From: an uncultured Oscillospiraceae bacterium
GTDB taxonomy: Bacteria > Bacillota > Clostridia > Oscillospirales > Ruminococcaceae
DNA length: 33,810 nt
Direction of reading: 5' to 3'
Assembly: GCA_910579175.1 (NCBI GenBank)
Contig: CAJTTB010000026.1
Location: 1-33,810 of the forward strand
Position 1 is the stretch's first letter; every line of letters starts with the position of its first letter. Position numbers and translations under genes: made by a program. The notes below the pieces were generated by a model that worked only from the letters and a program-made list of their open reading frames with translations, did not search any database and was not told the DNA's origin. Below are positions 32,371 through 33,810 of this stretch, piece by piece.

Positions 32371-32456
32371 CAACATCAAGAATTTGTATTTTTTTCTGAT
32401 AAACTGTTGATTGATAACACATTAAAAAGGCGATGTGTTGTTGACTTCTTATAGCA

Positions 32457-32492
32457 AATAAGCGGCAGTTCACTCTGAACTGCCGCTTATTA
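32457..32492 (+). terminator. Terminator after the chemoreceptor gene
   Basis: A perfect 16-bp GC-containing stem, AATAAGCGGCAGTTCA (32457-32472) with its complement (32476-32491), has a CTC loop. It is the strongest hairpin in the window. A weaker 7-bp inverted repeat (32416-32422 / 32433-32439) lies just before it. Confidence 0.8.
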
Positions 32493-32618
32493 TAATTTAT
32501 TTTTCAAAAAACTTCAAAATATTTTTTGTTTTGGTCATAACTACTCATCAAGCTACATACCTATTATTAAATAATATTCAGGTATGAATTGATTACCTAG
32601 ATGAGAGGATGAGTGTGG

Positions 32619-32879
32619 GTGAAAGAAAATGTAGAAGATAGAAGTGTTGCACTTGGTCAATATATGATAGAAAATAATGCAACAGTAAGAAGTACAGCAA
32701 AACAATTTGGAGTTAGCAAAAGTACTGTACATAAGGATGTGACAGAAAGATTATTTCGAGCAAACCACAATTTGTATTTGGAAGTAAAAAAAGTGTTGGA
32801 TATCAATAAGCAGGAACGTCATATTCGGGGTGGATTAGCCACGAGAGAGAAGTATTTATTGCGAAATAAACAAGTGTAA
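32619..32879 (+). CDS. spoIIID: Sporulation transcriptional regulator SpoIIID
   Basis: This protein of about 86 aa matches SpoIIID: an N-terminal helix (RSVALGQYMIENNATVRSTA), a helix-turn-helix AKQFGVSKSTVHKDVTERL and a basic C-terminal tail with HIRGGLATREKY. SpoIIID binds DNA in the mother cell after engulfment and adjusts the sigma-E and sigma-K regulons, so the organism very probably sporulates. GTG at 32613 lies only 4 nt from GAGAGG (32603-32608), so GTG at 32619 (10-nt spacing) is preferred and agrees with the usual SpoIIID start. It has its own terminator. The usual clostridial neighbours (such as mreB) are not in view. Confidence 0.93.
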   Translation: MKENVEDRSVALGQYMIENNATVRSTAKQFGVSKSTVHKDVTERLFRANHNLYLEVKKVLDINKQERHIRGGLATREKYLLRNKQV

Positions 32880-32946
32880 ATTGCAAGAAAGCTCATAAAA
32901 AGTTTAACAATCATCACTTGTGTGATTGTAAAAGTAAATAGATAAT

Positions 32947-32979
32947 AAAAAGACATTTCAAAATAGAAATGTCTTTTTT
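32947..32979 (+). terminator. Terminator after spoIIID
   Basis: AAAAAGACATTTC (32947-32959) pairs with GAAATGTCTTTTT (32966-32978) around a 6-nt loop, followed by T. A separate hairpin (ACAATCA / TGATTGT, about 32909-32931) precedes it. Confidence 0.8.
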
Positions 32980-33060
32980 AATGATTGATATTTGATTTTA
33001 TTCATAAAAAGAGATTTTAAATGCAATACAATTTGAAATAATAGGATCCAAAAATGATGA

Positions 33061-33090
33061 TTGAAAACCTATCAGAATACAGATTTTCAA
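33061..33090 (-). terminator. Weak hairpin downstream of the minus-strand helical protein gene
   Basis: TTGAAAA (33061-33067) pairs with TTTTCAA (33084-33090), extended inward by two pairs after one mismatch. It lies about 50 nt past the stop of the gene at 33143 and could end its transcript. The T tract is poor. Confidence 0.35.
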
Positions 33091-33142
33091 CAATATAATG
33101 CGCATGTAGTATAATGGTTTGTATGGGTTATTCTTTGGTGTT

Positions 33143-33571
33143 CTAGAGATAATGTTTTAATTGTTGGATATTTTTTTCCTCAAAACGGATTACTTCTCCA
33201 GCCAGATTTTTAACACAAGGAGAAGCATAACGATATTTGTGTAGGTGTTGTGTCGCATCGATAATACCCATAGTACTTCCTTGAATTAGCATTCCTGCAA
33301 GATGAGAGGGTTTTTGACTTTGTTGTAATTTCATTTGTATTGCCAGTTGAGAAGACAATTTTGAAAGTTTACTTTTATCTTGTGGAATTTCTCTATGAAG
33401 ATGCAGTTGGCGTTGCGCTTTTCTAGAAAGCATAGAGTACCCTTCTTTTTGCTGTTCCATAACATGACGTAAACGTGGATTTTTCACATTTTTTAACATG
33501 GTATCGATGGATTGCTCACCCATTTTTGAGTTTTGGTAGATGCGATTTAAAAAATTAATTTCATAGTTCAT
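33143..33571 (-). CDS. Four-helix, ferritin-like hypothetical protein of Clostridia
   Basis: This 142-aa protein is predicted all-helical: INFLNRIYQNSKMGEQSIDTM, RLRHVMEQQKEGYSMLSRKA, LSKLSSQLAIQMKLQQ and FEEKNIQQLKHYL, with the conserved-looking SHLAGMLIQGSTMGIIDATQ near residues 89-108. It resembles a widespread uncharacterised clostridial family with a ferritin-like four-helix layout (from memory). Several E and H residues could bind metal, but no ExxH iron site is obvious. GAGGTG precedes the ATG. It faces spoIIID convergently. Function unknown. Confidence 0.75.
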   Translation of the reverse strand: MNYEINFLNRIYQNSKMGEQSIDTMLKNVKNPRLRHVMEQQKEGYSMLSRKAQRQLHLHREIPQDKSKLSKLSSQLAIQMKLQQSQKPSHLAGMLIQGSTMGIIDATQHLHKYRYASPCVKNLAGEVIRFEEKNIQQLKHYL

Positions 33572-33810
33572 AATTTCACCTCATAGATAGTATTCGTAGA
33601 AAACAAGAAAATATAGTTGAAAATAGATTTTTTTATCTAATAGCAACTTCGTTTTTGTTGGTAGTCAATGAAATAACAAAAAATATATTTTTGATATCAA
33701 TCAAGAAAATGAATTAATACCAAAGAATCATAAAAATATCTATTTTCTATTGGTGTTTTCTATTTGATTTTAAAACAATTGTCGAAAACTGTCGACTTTA
33801 TTTGCTTGTT

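Noticed and set aside
33100..33125. tRNA-like 5' half (GCGCATGTAGTATAATGG with a D-arm-like continuation)
   Set aside because: No anticodon arm, T-arm or matching 3' acceptor strand follows, so it is at most a coincidence or a decayed fragment. It could also supply a TATAAT box.

Overview
The window is AT-rich, densely packed DNA from a low-GC Firmicute. A SpoIIID regulator places it in an endospore-forming lineage. CheV and a methyl-accepting chemotaxis receptor suggest motility. RqcH, TrmK, a DUF1858 protein and a clostridial-type four-helix protein point to class Clostridia (perhaps an Oscillospirales/Ruminococcaceae relative, which is inference). No rRNA, complete tRNA, CRISPR array, intact IS element or phage module was seen.

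Layout. (1) 99-8353: a five-gene, tightly spaced operon for a ribitol-phosphate cell-surface polymer. TarI and TarJ make CDP-ribitol. They are followed by a GT2-like protein that has lost the usual catalytic motifs and by two tandem paralogous giants (890 and 864 aa). Each giant joins a GT2 glycosyltransferase to a TagF/TarL-type polyol-phosphate transferase. (2) 8411-10765: O-acetylhomoserine sulfhydrylase with its own promoter, then a membrane-anchored HNH nuclease overlapping an antisense, start-less open frame. (3) 10885-14366 (minus): zinc-ribbon membrane protein, DUF1015 protein and MFS transporter, probably one operon. (4) 14568-19141: thioredoxin reductase, DUF1858 redox protein, then TrmK, a Nif3-family protein and RqcH (tRNA and ribosome quality control). 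(5) 19210-21744: an orphan LytTR response regulator and a GntR/UTRA regulator on the minus strand, and a divergent gene whose product looks like a UTRA-type ligand domain without the DNA-binding part. The shared intergenic region is rich in palindromes, one lying exactly between -35 and -10. (6) 21910-27183: a small membrane protein, then a strongly promoted leader with a 48-codon ORF, a terminator hairpin and a partial repeat of the ORF, followed by a three-gene ABC-2 exporter and a TPR-containing GT2 glycosyltransferase. A GNAT acetyltransferase with a perfect consensus promoter ends this block. (7) 27228-33571: GH29 alpha-L-fucosidase, a start-less ORF fragment, CheV, a dCache chemoreceptor, SpoIIID, and a helical protein on the minus strand.

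The best candidates for something not described before are the leader of the ABC exporter (small ORF, possible antiterminator and terminator), the palindrome-controlled GntR/orphan-UTRA pair, and the teichoic-acid-like operon with two fused transferases and one degenerate glycosyltransferase. All functions are inferred from sequence motifs read by eye. No database search was possible.
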